Of a DNA stretch of 18,760 nt, positions 1 through 8,045 are shown in pieces. A program made the position numbers and the translations under genes. Position 1 is the first letter of the stretch, and each line of letters starts with the position of its first letter. Origin of the DNA: JBEBGV01 sp040081265 (GTDB lineage: Bacteria > Acidobacteriota > Vicinamibacteria > Vicinamibacterales > UBA2999); NCBI GenBank assembly GCA_040081265.1, contig JBEBGV010000083.1, positions 1 through 18,760 of the forward strand, in the 5' to 3' direction. A model generated the notes under the pieces. The model made no database searches. It saw only the letters and a list, made by a program, of their open reading frames with translations, and had not been told where the DNA came from.

Positions 1-1
1 C

Positions 2-2587
2 GTCTACCTGACGTGGCTCGACACGGCGACCACCGAGACGGCTTTCCACATCGAACGCCAGACCAACGGCGGGGTGTTCCTGGAAGTCGGCATCGTGGGC
101 GCGAACGTCCAGAACTTCACCGACGGCACGGTGAGCGAAGCCAACAACTACGTCTACCGGATTCGCTCGGCGAACGCGACGTTCTCGGGCTACTCCAATA
201 CCTCGGCGGTGACGACGCCGGCGCCGGCGCCTGAAGCGCCGACCGCGCTGACGGCGACCGCACCGGCGGCGGCGCAGCTGGTGTGGACCGACGGCTCGAC
301 CAACGAGGTGGCATTCCGCATCGAGCGCGCGGGCACCAATGGCGTGTTCGCCGAGATCGCGACGGTCGGAGCCGGCGTGACCAGCTACACCGACACGACG
401 GTACTCGGGTCGACCGTCTACACCTACCGCGTGCGGGCGTCGAACACCGGCGGCTTCTCGGCCTACTCGAACACGAGCACGGTGACGACGCCGGCAGTCA
501 CGACGCCGCCGGCCACTCCGACCGGCCTGAGCGCCACGGGGGCGTCGAGCACCCAGGTGCACCTGGTGTGGACCGACGCGTCGAACATCGAGGCTGGCCT
601 CCACATCGAGAGAGCCGGCAGCAACGGCATCTATGCCGAGATCGCCATTCTCGGCGCTAATGCCACGACCTACACCGACGCCAGCGTGACGGCCGCCACG
701 GCTTACACGTATCGCGTGCGCGCGATCAACGCGGCCGGCTTCTCGGCCTACTCGAACGTGGCATCGCTGACGACGCCGGCGCCGAATGGTTCGAGCGTCA
801 TCAAGGTGATGAACTTCGAGGTCGCCTCGTTGACCGACGCCAACACGGGTGCTGATCTCGTAGGCGGCGCTGGTGTGGCGCTCGAACCGGTTGCCGCGCT
901 CAAGGGCAACTACTCGGCGCGCATCTCCTCGACCAACTCGTATCTCGAAGAGACCTTCGGAGCGGCCACCGACTTCTACGGCAGCTTCTACCTGAAGTTC
1001 GACTCGCTGCCGACGAGCGATGTCCGCCTGGCGCTGATTTCCAACGGCGGGGTGGACATCGGCGAGGTCCAGCTCCGCGCCGCCGGCAACCTCCGCCTGC
1101 GGTTCTTCAACACGACGACGTCCGTATTCGTGGTCGTCGGGTCGCAGTCGGCCGCACTCTCACCCGGCACGCTGTATCGCGTCGGCTTCCACCAGGCGGC
1201 TGGTTCGGGCGCAAACGCGGTGCTCGAAGCCTGGTTCGCGACAGGTGAAACTGCCTTCGGGGCGCCATTTGCCTCGATGTCCAACGGCACGTGGACGGAC
1301 GGAGCGACGCGGGTTCGCCTCGGAGCATCGTCTGGTGTCGCCCTGGCGGGTCTGATTGACGACGTCAGGCTCGACTCCAGCTCGATGCCTGGCGGCGCGG
1401 TTCCGGCTGCTCCCGATGCGCCAACCGGTCTTGGAGCCTCGGCGCCGAATGCGACCACGGTGAACCTGACGTGGACGGATGCATCGACGACCGAGACGGG
1501 CTTCGTCCTGGAACGGGCGATCGGCGCCGGCAGCTACGTTGAGCTGGCCACACTGGCGGCCAACGCCACCACCTACGTCGACACCACGGTGGCGTCGACG
1601 TCCTACAGCTACCGTCTGCGCGCGGTGAACGCCGGCGGCTTCTCGGCCTACTCGAATGTAGCGACGGTCACGACGCCGGCGCCGCCCTCGGCCCCGCCGG
1701 CAGCGCCGACCGGTCTCGGTGCGACCGCGCCGACGGCCAGCTCGGTGCAGCTGACCTGGACGGATGCCTCCACCACGGAAACGACGTTCCGCATCGAGCG
1801 GGCGCCCAATGGCGGCAGCTTCGTCGAAATTGCCACGGTGGCGGCCGATGTGACGGCCTACACCGACAACGCGGTGTCGCCGTCGACGGCCTATCAGTAC
1901 CGCGTGCGTGCGGGCAACGTAGCCGGTAACTCGGACTACTCGAACACCGCCAGCGTCACGACACCTGCCGATGCGAACGTCATCAAGTCGATGACGTTCG
2001 AAGACAACGCTCTGGTGCACCCGACGACGGGCGCAGACAGCGCGACGCAGCCACAGGGTGGTGTGTCAGTCGACGGTGCGTCACCCATCAAGGGCACGAA
2101 GTCGGTGCTCTTCACCACGCCAGCGGCGCCAGCGGGCGCGTATCTGCAGGAGGACCTGCCCGCGACGACCGACCTGTTCGTGAGCTTCTACTTCAGGGCG
2201 ACGGCAGCGCCGGGCGGTGACGTCAGACTGGTGCTGCTGACCAACGGCGCGGTCGACCAGGCCGAGCTGCAGTATCGGGCCACCGGCGTGCTGAGGGTCC
2301 GTGTCGCGGGCATAGTCGTCGGCACTCAGTCGGCGGCACTCACGCCGGGAACCATCTACCGCATCGGGTTCCATCAGAAGGCCGGGACCGGCACCAACGG
2401 TGTGGTCGAGGCGTATCTGGCCGTTGGCGACGCTGCCTTCGGGGCACCGTTCATGTCGTCGACGACCCAGACCTACACCGATGGCGTGACGCGGATGCGC
2501 ATCGGAGCGGCCACGAGCGTCGCCCTGAACGCGACGCTCGACGACATCAAGCTGAACGGCGCGTCGATGCCGGGTCCGTCGAACTAA
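2..2587 (+). CDS. Large FN3 / jelly-roll repeat surface protein (5' end outside window)
   Basis: The frame is open from base 2, and the FN3 pattern already runs before the first possible start (GTG at 74), so the gene begins upstream and the visible part is 861 residues. Order: partial FN3 (residues 1-77), FN3 (78-165), FN3 (about 168-260), a beta-rich domain of about 200 residues (266-464), FN3 (about 468-560), FN3 (about 563-656), then a second copy of the beta-rich domain (660-861). Each FN3 has a WTD motif, an R-I-E-R motif and a YSN motif before a TTPAP-like linker. The beta-rich domain begins VIKxMTFE-like, ends MPGxx, and looks like a LamG/concanavalin-type jelly roll. Cysteine is absent and Ala, Thr and Ser are very frequent, as in secreted repeat proteins. 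The signal peptide would lie outside the window, and no C-terminal anchor or PEP-CTERM sequence is visible. It is probably an extracellular adhesin or glycan-binding protein. Next gene starts 10 bases later. Fold is inferred; substrate unknown. Confidence 0.85.
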   Translation, partial: VYLTWLDTATTETAFHIERQTNGGVFLEVGIVGANVQNFTDGTVSEANNYVYRIRSANATFSGYSNTSAVTTPAPAPEAPTALTATAPAAAQLVWTDGSTNEVAFRIERAGTNGVFAEIATVGAGVTSYTDTTVLGSTVYTYRVRASNTGGFSAYSNTSTVTTPAVTTPPATPTGLSATGASSTQVHLVWTDASNIEAGLHIERAGSNGIYAEIAILGANATTYTDASVTAATAYTYRVRAINAAGFSAYSNVASLTTPAPNGSSVIKVMNFEVASLTDANTGADLVGGAGVALEPVAALKGNYSARISSTNSYLEETFGAATDFYGSFYLKFDSLPTSDVRLALISNGGVDIGEVQLRAAGNLRLRFFNTTTSVFVVVGSQSAALSPGTLYRVGFHQAAGSGANAVLEAWFATGETAFGAPFASMSNGTWTDGATRVRLGASSGVALAGLIDDVRLDSSSMPGGAVPAAPDAPTGLGASAPNATTVNLTWTDASTTETGFVLERAIGAGSYVELATLAANATTYVDTTVASTSYSYRLRAVNAGGFSAYSNVATVTTPAPPSAPPAAPTGLGATAPTASSVQLTWTDASTTETTFRIERAPNGGSFVEIATVAADVTAYTDNAVSPSTAYQYRVRAGNVAGNSDYSNTASVTTPADANVIKSMTFEDNALVHPTTGADSATQPQGGVSVDGASPIKGTKSVLFTTPAAPAGAYLQEDLPATTDLFVSFYFRATAAPGGDVRLVLLTNGAVDQAELQYRATGVLRVRVAGIVVGTQSAALTPGTIYRIGFHQKAGTGTNGVVEAYLAVGDAAFGAPFMSSTTQTYTDGVTRMRIGAATSVALNATLDDIKLNGASMPGPSN
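233..1970 (+). repeat. Fibronectin type III repeat units inside the first gene
   Basis: Four complete FN3 units (about 233-505, 507-780, 1405-1680 and 1690-1970) follow a partial one at 2-232. They are separated in the middle by a jelly-roll domain (797-1393). The coding DNA of the YSN region is nearly the same in three units: a 20-base identity is present at 452-471, 737-756 and 1637-1656. That points to recent duplication or gene conversion. The units are about 270-290 bases long and stay in frame. Confidence 0.75.
797..1393 (+). other. Jelly-roll domain copy 1 (in FN3 protein)
   Basis: This is the first of four copies in the window of a beta-rich domain of about 195-205 residues. It starts VIKVMNFE and has a Y-L-E-E strand, an SFYLKF strand, a P-T-S-D-V-R-L strand, an L-R-L-R strand and an L-Y-R-V-G-F-H-Q strand. 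It then has an LEAW strand followed by the I-D-D-V-R-L strand and ends with MPGG. The strand order resembles LamG-like or polysaccharide-lyase jelly rolls. That fold is an inference from pattern, not a database match. Confidence 0.6.
1979..2584 (+). other. Jelly-roll domain copy 2 (C-terminus of FN3 protein)
   Basis: Second copy, starting VIKSMTFE and forming the C-terminus of the protein, which ends MPGPSN. It shares with copy 1 the YLQE strand, the D-V-R-L-V-L-L-T-N-G strand, the SAALTPG turn, the YRIGFHQ strand and the GAPF turn. It is an exact C-terminal domain, with no residues after the PGPSN tail. Confidence 0.6.
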
Positions 2588-2589
2588 GG
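2586..2589 (+). promoter_or_regulatory. Ribosome binding site deciding the start of the anchored jelly-roll gene
   Basis: AAGG overlaps the stop codon of the upstream gene and lies 8 bases before ATG 2598. This favours that ATG over the in-frame GTG at 2589 and indicates translational coupling with the FN3 protein gene. Confidence 0.5.
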
Positions 2590-2597
2590 TGCGAATC

Positions 2598-3419
2598 ATG
2601 AAGAACAACATGACCAACATAGCCACGCCAATGGGCCCACGCAGGGCTCCGGTGTACGCGGACCACGTCGACTTCCGCGACGAAGTCACGCCGCCGTACT
2701 CGCCGGCGCCAAAACGGTGGATCTGGGTCGGCATGATCGTCGTGGCCATCATCGCCCTCGCGGCGGTGGTGGTGCCGCGGTACCTCTACCCACCCGTGCC
2801 CGAGGCGCATTCGGTCGGGCAGGTCATCAAGGAGATGACCTTCGAGAGTGGCTCGCTGACCGATACGAGCTCGGGTGCGAAGAAGGTCAACAACGGCGTG
2901 CGACTCGAGCGCGGCGACCTCTCGCTCAAGGGGCTGTATTCAGCGCGTGTGTCGAGCGGCTCGGCCTATCTCCAGGAACCGCTGCCTGCCACCGGTGACG
3001 TGTTCCTGAGCTTCTACATCCAGTTGATGGAACTGCCGACCACCAGTGCGGTTCGTCTGGTCCACCTCACCAGCGGGAAGGAAACGGTCGGCAACCTGAT
3101 GTTGCGCGACGGTCGCCTCCGGCTGCGGATTGATAGCAAGAGCGTGGGAGCCGATTCTGATCCGCTGGCTCCTGGCCAGCTATACCGCATCGGCGTGCAC
3201 CAGCGTGCAGGCGGCGGGTCGTCGAGCCTGCTGGAGGCCTTCTTGGCGAGCGGCGACGCGGAATTTGCCGCGCCGTTTGCGGCCACGGTGGCTGGCGCGT
3301 GGCCGGAAGGTGCGGATCGAGTGCGGATAGGGATGACCACGAGTGTAGGGGTTGATGCGCTGATCGACGACGTGAGGCTGAACGCCGATCAGATGCCGGG
3401 TCCGTCGGGCGCGAAGTAA
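2598..3419 (+). CDS. Membrane-anchored single jelly-roll domain protein
   Basis: A 273-residue protein with a basic and proline-containing N-terminal tail (1-40), one strong membrane segment (about 41-60, WIWVGMIVVAIIA onward) and then a single copy of the beta-rich domain found in the preceding gene (residues 76-270, VIKEMTFE to MPGPSG). The positive charges before the membrane segment suggest N-in, C-out topology, so the domain would face the periplasm or outside. I chose ATG 2598 because AAGG at 2586-2589 sits at a good ribosome-binding distance; an in-frame GTG at 2589 has none. It lies 10 bases after the FN3 gene and 31 bases before the Wzy-family gene, so it is probably co-transcribed with both. 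A membrane-tethered relative of the secreted FN3 protein is a fair description. Role, perhaps glycan binding or polymer-length sensing, is unknown. Confidence 0.85.
   Translation: MKNNMTNIATPMGPRRAPVYADHVDFRDEVTPPYSPAPKRWIWVGMIVVAIIALAAVVVPRYLYPPVPEAHSVGQVIKEMTFESGSLTDTSSGAKKVNNGVRLERGDLSLKGLYSARVSSGSAYLQEPLPATGDVFLSFYIQLMELPTTSAVRLVHLTSGKETVGNLMLRDGRLRLRIDSKSVGADSDPLAPGQLYRIGVHQRAGGGSSSLLEAFLASGDAEFAAPFAATVAGAWPEGADRVRIGMTTSVGVDALIDDVRLNADQMPGPSGAK
2823..3407 (+). other. Jelly-roll domain copy 3 (membrane-anchored)
   Basis: Third copy, the whole extracytoplasmic part of the anchored protein. It begins VIKEMTFE and shares YLQEPLPAT, the SFYIQL strand, L-Y-R-I-G-V-H-Q, the LIDDVRLN strand and the MPGPSG end with copy 2. 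It has no FN3 units. Confidence 0.6.
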
Positions 3420-3450
3420 GCCGCGGGAAGCCAGCAGGGAAGTCAGGGTG

Positions 3451-5061
3451 ATGAAACGGGTCCAGACAACGAGAGCGGCGGCGCGCATAGGGGCGAGCCG
3501 GATGCCGGCCTATGCGGGTCAGGCGGGGATTGACTCCGCATGGTCCGAACGCCCCGTGTCGGTCGCCGCGCGTCCCGCCCTGTGGTTTGCGCTCATCGCC
3601 GCCGTCGCGACAGCCGTCCTTGCGCTTCTCGTAGCACGGTTCGACCCTTTCATGGTCATGGGCCTGCTGCTGGCGGTCGCCGCGCTTGCCGTGGTGGTCA
3701 TCCGGCCGGGAATGGCGGTCGGGATCGTTGCGCTGGTGATCTACCTGAACATTCCCGCGATCCTGACCCAGCGATACGACATCCCCGAAATAGCGGCGGG
3801 ATCGATCATCCTGCTCCTGGGTGTGCCTCTTGTGGCGCACTGTGTGCTGCGGCGGCGTCGGCTGCGCGGCGACCGCGCCTTCACGATGATGCTGGTATTC
3901 CTCGGAACGCTGCTGCTGTCGTCGACAGTGGCGATCGACAAGAACCTCGCCCTTGGTCGCGTGCAGGGCTATGTCTTTGAAGGCATCCTCCTCTTCTGGC
4001 TGATCCTGAACGTCGTGCGCGACCTGCCGTCGCTGCGCAAGATGATGGTCGCGTTCCTGGCAGCAGGCGCGGTGGTCAGCGCCCTGGCGCTCTATCAGGA
4101 CGTGTCCGGCAACTACAGTCAGGACTTCGGCGGACTCGCCTACCGGAACTATGACGTCGCCCGGGACGGCACGCTCGACACGCTGGCCGGTGCCAGGACA
4201 GAGCGGGGACGATTCGACCGCGCGCAGGGGCCGGTGAACGAGCCCAACCGCTTCGCCCAGATCATGGTCGTGCTCCTCCCGATGGCTGTGTATCTCATCC
4301 GCACCAGCCGGTCGCAGCTGTTCCGGGGCGGCGTGGCGGTGATGGGGCTCCTCGTGCTGATCGGGGTGGTGCTGACGCTGTCGCGTGGCGGGATCATCGC
4401 GCTCGGCTTGATGGCTCTCGCCATGTCGGCGGTCGGCTGGATCCGAACCTCGCGCATGGCGATCGGGGTTGCGGGCGTGCTGTTCATCGTGCCGGTGCTG
4501 ACGCCGTTCTACATGGACCGCATCGCCAGCATCACCAACATCACCTATCTGGTCGGCAATGACGGTTCCACGATTCGTGAAGCGGACGGCGCCATGCGGG
4601 GCCGCCTGACCGAGATGCTGGCGGCATTCAACGTGTTCCTTGACCATCCGCTCGTCGGGGTAGGACCGGGACAGTTCGCGCCGTACTACGTGCAGGACTA
4701 CAGCCGCGACCCCGACATCCAGTTCCGCGACATCCGCGAGGCCCGTCGCGCCCACACGCTCTACTTCGAGCTGGCTGCCGAGAACGGGATCATCGGGCTC
4801 GTCTCGTTCATGGCGATCGTCCTGCTGCTGGTGCAGCGGCTCTGGAAGGCACGCAAGGCGCTGGAGCATCGCCTGCCTGGCCTGGCCGACCTGGCCACGG
4901 CGTGCTGGCTCAGCCTGCTCGCCTACCTGTGCACGGCGGTGTTCCTGCACATGTCCTATCAGCGTTATTACTGGCTTCTGCTGGCGACCGCTGCTGCGGC
5001 GCTGCACGTCGTGACCTCCGAGGCACATCGCCGCGGCGTCGGCGACTCAAACGGTTTTTGA
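3451..5061 (+). CDS. O-antigen ligase / polymerase family membrane protein (Wzy/WaaL type)
   Basis: A 536-residue polytopic protein with about 13 hydrophobic segments and one large periplasmic loop (about residues 362-443). The family's hallmarks (Wzy_C, PF04932) are visible: LTLSRGG at 308-314, DHPLVGVGPG from 398, and H435-T-L-Y-F-E-L-A-A-E444-N-G in the loop before the last membrane segments. Known members either polymerise lipid-linked repeat units (Wzy) or ligate glycans to lipid A core or protein (WaaL/PglL type). Sequence alone does not separate these, but the presence of flippases favours Wzy. A basic N-terminal extension of about 40 residues precedes the first membrane helix. I chose ATG 3451 because GGGA at 3437-3440 lies 10 bases upstream; GTG at 3448 is an alternative. 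The next gene starts 9 bases after the stop. Confidence 0.88.
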   Translation: MKRVQTTRAAARIGASRMPAYAGQAGIDSAWSERPVSVAARPALWFALIAAVATAVLALLVARFDPFMVMGLLLAVAALAVVVIRPGMAVGIVALVIYLNIPAILTQRYDIPEIAAGSIILLLGVPLVAHCVLRRRRLRGDRAFTMMLVFLGTLLLSSTVAIDKNLALGRVQGYVFEGILLFWLILNVVRDLPSLRKMMVAFLAAGAVVSALALYQDVSGNYSQDFGGLAYRNYDVARDGTLDTLAGARTERGRFDRAQGPVNEPNRFAQIMVVLLPMAVYLIRTSRSQLFRGGVAVMGLLVLIGVVLTLSRGGIIALGLMALAMSAVGWIRTSRMAIGVAGVLFIVPVLTPFYMDRIASITNITYLVGNDGSTIREADGAMRGRLTEMLAAFNVFLDHPLVGVGPGQFAPYYVQDYSRDPDIQFRDIREARRAHTLYFELAAENGIIGLVSFMAIVLLLVQRLWKARKALEHRLPGLADLATACWLSLLAYLCTAVFLHMSYQRYYWLLLATAAAALHVVTSEAHRRGVGDSNGF

Positions 5062-5070
5062 GGAGAAACG

Positions 5071-5754
5071 ATGCCGACTGTGGCGTTTATCGGACCCGAT
5101 GGTGCAGGCAAGACCACGATCACGCGGATGCTGCTCGATGCCAGCGTGGTCAAGCTGAAGTACCTCTACATGGGGGTGGACGTCCCGGAGGGTGGGATGG
5201 CGCTGCCGACGTCGCGACTGTTCCGTCGCTTCAAGAGCTCGGCACCGAAGACGGGCAACGCTGCTGGACGAGCAGGGGCCAGCGGGGGGCGCGGTGTGCG
5301 CGGCGCCGTTCGCGGATTCGCGCGGCTTGCCAACCGGCTGAGCGAGGAGTGGTTCAGGCAGATCCTGTCGTGGTCCTATCAGGCGCGCGGGTTCACGGTG
5401 CTCTATGACCGCCACTTCGCGCTGGACTTCGCGCCAGAAATCACGCCGCCGGGCCCGGAGTCGCTCGATCGACGCATCCACAACTGGTGCCTGCGGCGGA
5501 TGTATCCGCTGCCCGACCTGGTGATCTTCCTCGACGCACCGGGCGCACTCCTCTTTGCGCGCAAGGGAGAGTTGACCATCGAGGAGCTCGAACGGCGGCG
5601 ACAGGGGTTCCTCACCCTCGGCAAGCGCATTCCGGGTTTCGTCCGTGTGGATGCCACCCGTCCTCTGCAGGAGGTCTACGCAGAGGTGACCAATCACATT
5701 CTGCGTGTCTGCGGCGATACGGGGTATCGCGCAGTCGGCGAGGTGGCACGATGA
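5071..5754 (+). CDS. Thymidylate-kinase-like P-loop protein of polysaccharide cluster
   Basis: 227 residues, about the size of a thymidylate kinase. Walker A is G8-P-D-G-A-G-K-T15. A DRH motif (113-115) sits where TMK has its DR(Y/H) motif. DAPG (155-158) is followed by FARKGE (162-167) and a basic stretch that would act as the lid. These motifs recur in the C-terminal half of the gene at 16875, which marks both as one subfamily. TMK-like proteins in polysaccharide loci are usually of unknown substrate; a sugar, lipid or nucleotide-sugar phosphoryl transfer is more likely than dTMP, but this is inference. A Gly/Ala/Arg-rich insert (about 61-84) lies between the P-loop and DRH. Ribosome binding site AGGAG at 5061-5065 overlaps the preceding stop. 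Its stop overlaps the next start by ATGA (5751-5754), so it is translationally coupled. No membrane segment; cytoplasmic. Confidence 0.8.
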   Translation: MPTVAFIGPDGAGKTTITRMLLDASVVKLKYLYMGVDVPEGGMALPTSRLFRRFKSSAPKTGNAAGRAGASGGRGVRGAVRGFARLANRLSEEWFRQILSWSYQARGFTVLYDRHFALDFAPEITPPGPESLDRRIHNWCLRRMYPLPDLVIFLDAPGALLFARKGELTIEELERRRQGFLTLGKRIPGFVRVDATRPLQEVYAEVTNHILRVCGDTGYRAVGEVAR

Positions 5755-8045
5755 GCAGCATCCAGACGCTTCGAGTCCTGACCTACCACCGTGTGATGGA
5801 GCCGCGGCTGGCCACGTCGTGCGATCCGACCCTCATCAGCGCCACCCCTTCGGGCTTTGATGCCCAGATGCGTCACCTGGCCAAACGATACCGGGTCGTC
5901 TCCGCGGACGAAGTGGCTGATGCCTGGGCGGGCGGCGAGCCGCTGCCGCAGAAAGCCGTGCTGATCACGTTTGACGATGCGACCAGGGACTTCGCCGACG
6001 TGGCCTGGCCGATCCTGCGGAAGTGGAAGCTGCCGGCCACCGTCTTCGTGCCGACCGCGTACCCCGGACGACGCTACCGCGCGTTCTGGTGGGACCGCCT
6101 CTATTGCGCCGTGGCGTCCACGACGTTGTGTGTGATCAACGCCGGCCCACTCGGCCTGGCCCGGCTCGATTCCGCCGCCGCGCGTGGAACCTTCCTCAAG
6201 CGCGCACAGCGCTTCATCAAGAACGTGCCGCACGGCGACGCCATGGAGATGGTCGATCGGCTCTGCCGCGACCTGGGCGAACGCAAGCCGCCAGAGGGCG
6301 ACGTCCTGTCGCTGAGCGCGCTTCGGCGCCTTGCGGCTGAAGGGGTGTCACTCGGCGGGCACACGCATACGCATCCCGCCCTGACGCAGCTCTCGGTGAG
6401 CGAGGCGGCCGAGCAGATCCGCCGATCGCGGGACGAACTGGTCGAACACACCGGCTACATGCCCCGCGTGTTCGCCTATCCCTTCGGCGATCACAACGAT
6501 GCGGTGGTCGATCTCGTGCGAGAGGCGGGGTTTGCCATTGCGGTGACCTGCCTGGATGGCCACAACCGGGTCGGCGACGACCCGTGCCGGCTCCGCAGAA
6601 CCAACATTACGCCCCGCAGCACCACCGGAATCTTCAAGCTCCGGCTCACCGGCCTGGGCGCGAAAATCGATCAATGGCGCCACGGCGTCGGCTCGGCGAA
6701 GAAGCGTGTGGTCGGTCCGCTCGCGCCGCCGCTCGATACGGCGGTGGCACATCCCGGCTTGAAGGTCGGCTACATGATGTCGCGCTTTCCGAAGGTGAGC
6801 GAGACGTTCGTGCTGAACGAAATGCTGGCCGTCGAGGCGCAGGGTGTGCCGGTCGAGGTGTATCCGCTCATCCGCGAGCGACAGACGACGATGCATCCTG
6901 AAGTGGCGCAATGGGTGGAACGTGCGCGCTTCAGGAAGGTGGTGTCGCTGCCAGTGCTGCAGGCACACGCGCACTTCCTGAAGCACCAGCCGAAGGCTTA
7001 CCTGAGTCTCGGCGTCGAAGTGCTCTGGAAGACGCTTCGGAGTCGCAATCTCTTCGTGGGTGCGCTCGGGACGTTCCCGAAAGCCGTGTGTTTTGCGCGT
7101 GACATGCAGCGTGACGGGGTGACGCATGTCCACGCGCATTTCGCCACACACCCGGCGCTCGGCGCATTCATCATCAACAAGCTGACCGGCATCCCATACA
7201 GCTTCACGGCGCATGGGTCCGATCTGCACGTGGACCGCACGATGCTCGATACCAAGGTCGAGGCAGCAGCGTTTGCGGTCACGATCTCCGAATTCAACAA
7301 GAACGTCATCGTCGGCGAGTGCGGTGACCGGGTGCGGTCCAAAGTGCACGTGGTGCACTGCGGCGTGAATGACGAGTTCTTTGCCACCCGCGCCTCGAGC
7401 CAGAAGTCGGGACCTGCCCACATCGTCTGCGTGGCGTCGCTCGAGGAAGTGAAGGGTCACCGGTTCCTCCTCGACGCGTGCCGCAAGCTCGTCGACCGCG
7501 GCATCGACGTGCGGTGTGATCTGGTGGGCGAGGGTCCCATGCGAGCGTCAGTCGAGAAGCTGGTCGCCGACCTCGGGCTCAGTGAACGCGTGCAGCTGCT
7601 CGGTGCCCAGCCGCGGCCGGCCGTCAAGGCATTGCTGTCCCAGGCTGACGTGGCGGTGCTGGCGAGCCATCCGACGAAGGAAGGCAAGCGGGAAGGCATT
7701 CCAGTGGCGTTGATGGAGGCGATGGCGTCGGGTCTGCCGGTGGTGTCGACCAGTATCAGTGGCATTCCCGAACTCGTTGAATCGGGCGTGTCCGGTCTGC
7801 TTGTTCCCTCTGGAGACGCGGCCGCTCTGGCTGATGCGCTCGCAGCGCTCTGCGCCGACCCCGGCCTGCGGGTCCGGATGGGCGAGGCCGGGCGCCAGAA
7901 GGTGCAGCAGGACTTCAACCTCGAGTCGAACGCACTCCGGCTCGTGCAGCTGTTCTCCGGAAGCGCGACGCCGCGACCCTCGATCCGGGTGGGATCTCAG
8001 CTGGCGCCAGTCGCTGGTCGGATGGCACCAGCAGACGCGTCGTAA
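5751..8045 (+). CDS. Polysaccharide deacetylase (CE4) - glycosyltransferase (GT4) fusion
   Basis: 764 residues in two enzymatic halves. Residues 1-330 are a NodB/CE4 deacetylase: YHR at 12-14, TFDD at 73-76 (catalytic Asp and metal Asp), G-G-H204-T-H-T-H208-P metal motif, and FAYPFGDH at 241-248. Residues 337-735 are a GT4 glycosyltransferase: M-S-R-F-P-K-V-S-E-T-F near 343, HAHFA and FTAHGSD (H488, D491) in the acceptor half, the nucleotide-binding VGEGPMR, and the EX7E motif E648-E656 in a REGIPVALMEAM context. All key residues are intact in both halves. There is no signal peptide, so both halves act in the cytoplasm, presumably on lipid-linked intermediates or sugar donors. The start is ATG 5751 (GAGGTGG just upstream, ATGA overlap with the previous stop); a longer in-frame reading upstream is only the other frame of the kinase gene. 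The stop overlaps the next ATG (TAATG). Deacetylation of an N-acetyl sugar by the neighbour half is plausible. Confidence 0.9.
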   Translation: MSSIQTLRVLTYHRVMEPRLATSCDPTLISATPSGFDAQMRHLAKRYRVVSADEVADAWAGGEPLPQKAVLITFDDATRDFADVAWPILRKWKLPATVFVPTAYPGRRYRAFWWDRLYCAVASTTLCVINAGPLGLARLDSAAARGTFLKRAQRFIKNVPHGDAMEMVDRLCRDLGERKPPEGDVLSLSALRRLAAEGVSLGGHTHTHPALTQLSVSEAAEQIRRSRDELVEHTGYMPRVFAYPFGDHNDAVVDLVREAGFAIAVTCLDGHNRVGDDPCRLRRTNITPRSTTGIFKLRLTGLGAKIDQWRHGVGSAKKRVVGPLAPPLDTAVAHPGLKVGYMMSRFPKVSETFVLNEMLAVEAQGVPVEVYPLIRERQTTMHPEVAQWVERARFRKVVSLPVLQAHAHFLKHQPKAYLSLGVEVLWKTLRSRNLFVGALGTFPKAVCFARDMQRDGVTHVHAHFATHPALGAFIINKLTGIPYSFTAHGSDLHVDRTMLDTKVEAAAFAVTISEFNKNVIVGECGDRVRSKVHVVHCGVNDEFFATRASSQKSGPAHIVCVASLEEVKGHRFLLDACRKLVDRGIDVRCDLVGEGPMRASVEKLVADLGLSERVQLLGAQPRPAVKALLSQADVAVLASHPTKEGKREGIPVALMEAMASGLPVVSTSISGIPELVESGVSGLLVPSGDAAALADALAALCADPGLRVRMGEAGRQKVQQDFNLESNALRLVQLFSGSATPRPSIRVGSQLAPVAGRMAPADAS

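Noticed and set aside
233..1970. CRISPR array or tandem DNA repeat
   Set aside because: Repeats are 270-290 bases, in frame and encode FN3 domains; there are no short direct repeats with spacers.
3067..5028. Long open frame of 653 codons on the minus strand opposite the Wzy-family gene
   Set aside because: Its translation is His/Arg/Asp/Gln-rich with no domain pattern, and it mirrors a clear membrane protein on the plus strand. It is an effect of high GC content.
5487..5750. Longer N-terminus of the deacetylase-GT fusion
   Set aside because: It is the alternate frame of the P-loop kinase gene, Arg/Pro-rich, and the YHR motif sits at the normal distance from ATG 5751.
5071..5754. Housekeeping thymidylate kinase
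   Set aside because: The lid motif, the DAPG segment, the coupling to a deacetylase-GT gene and a second copy fused to a nucleotidyltransferase domain point to a specialised family.
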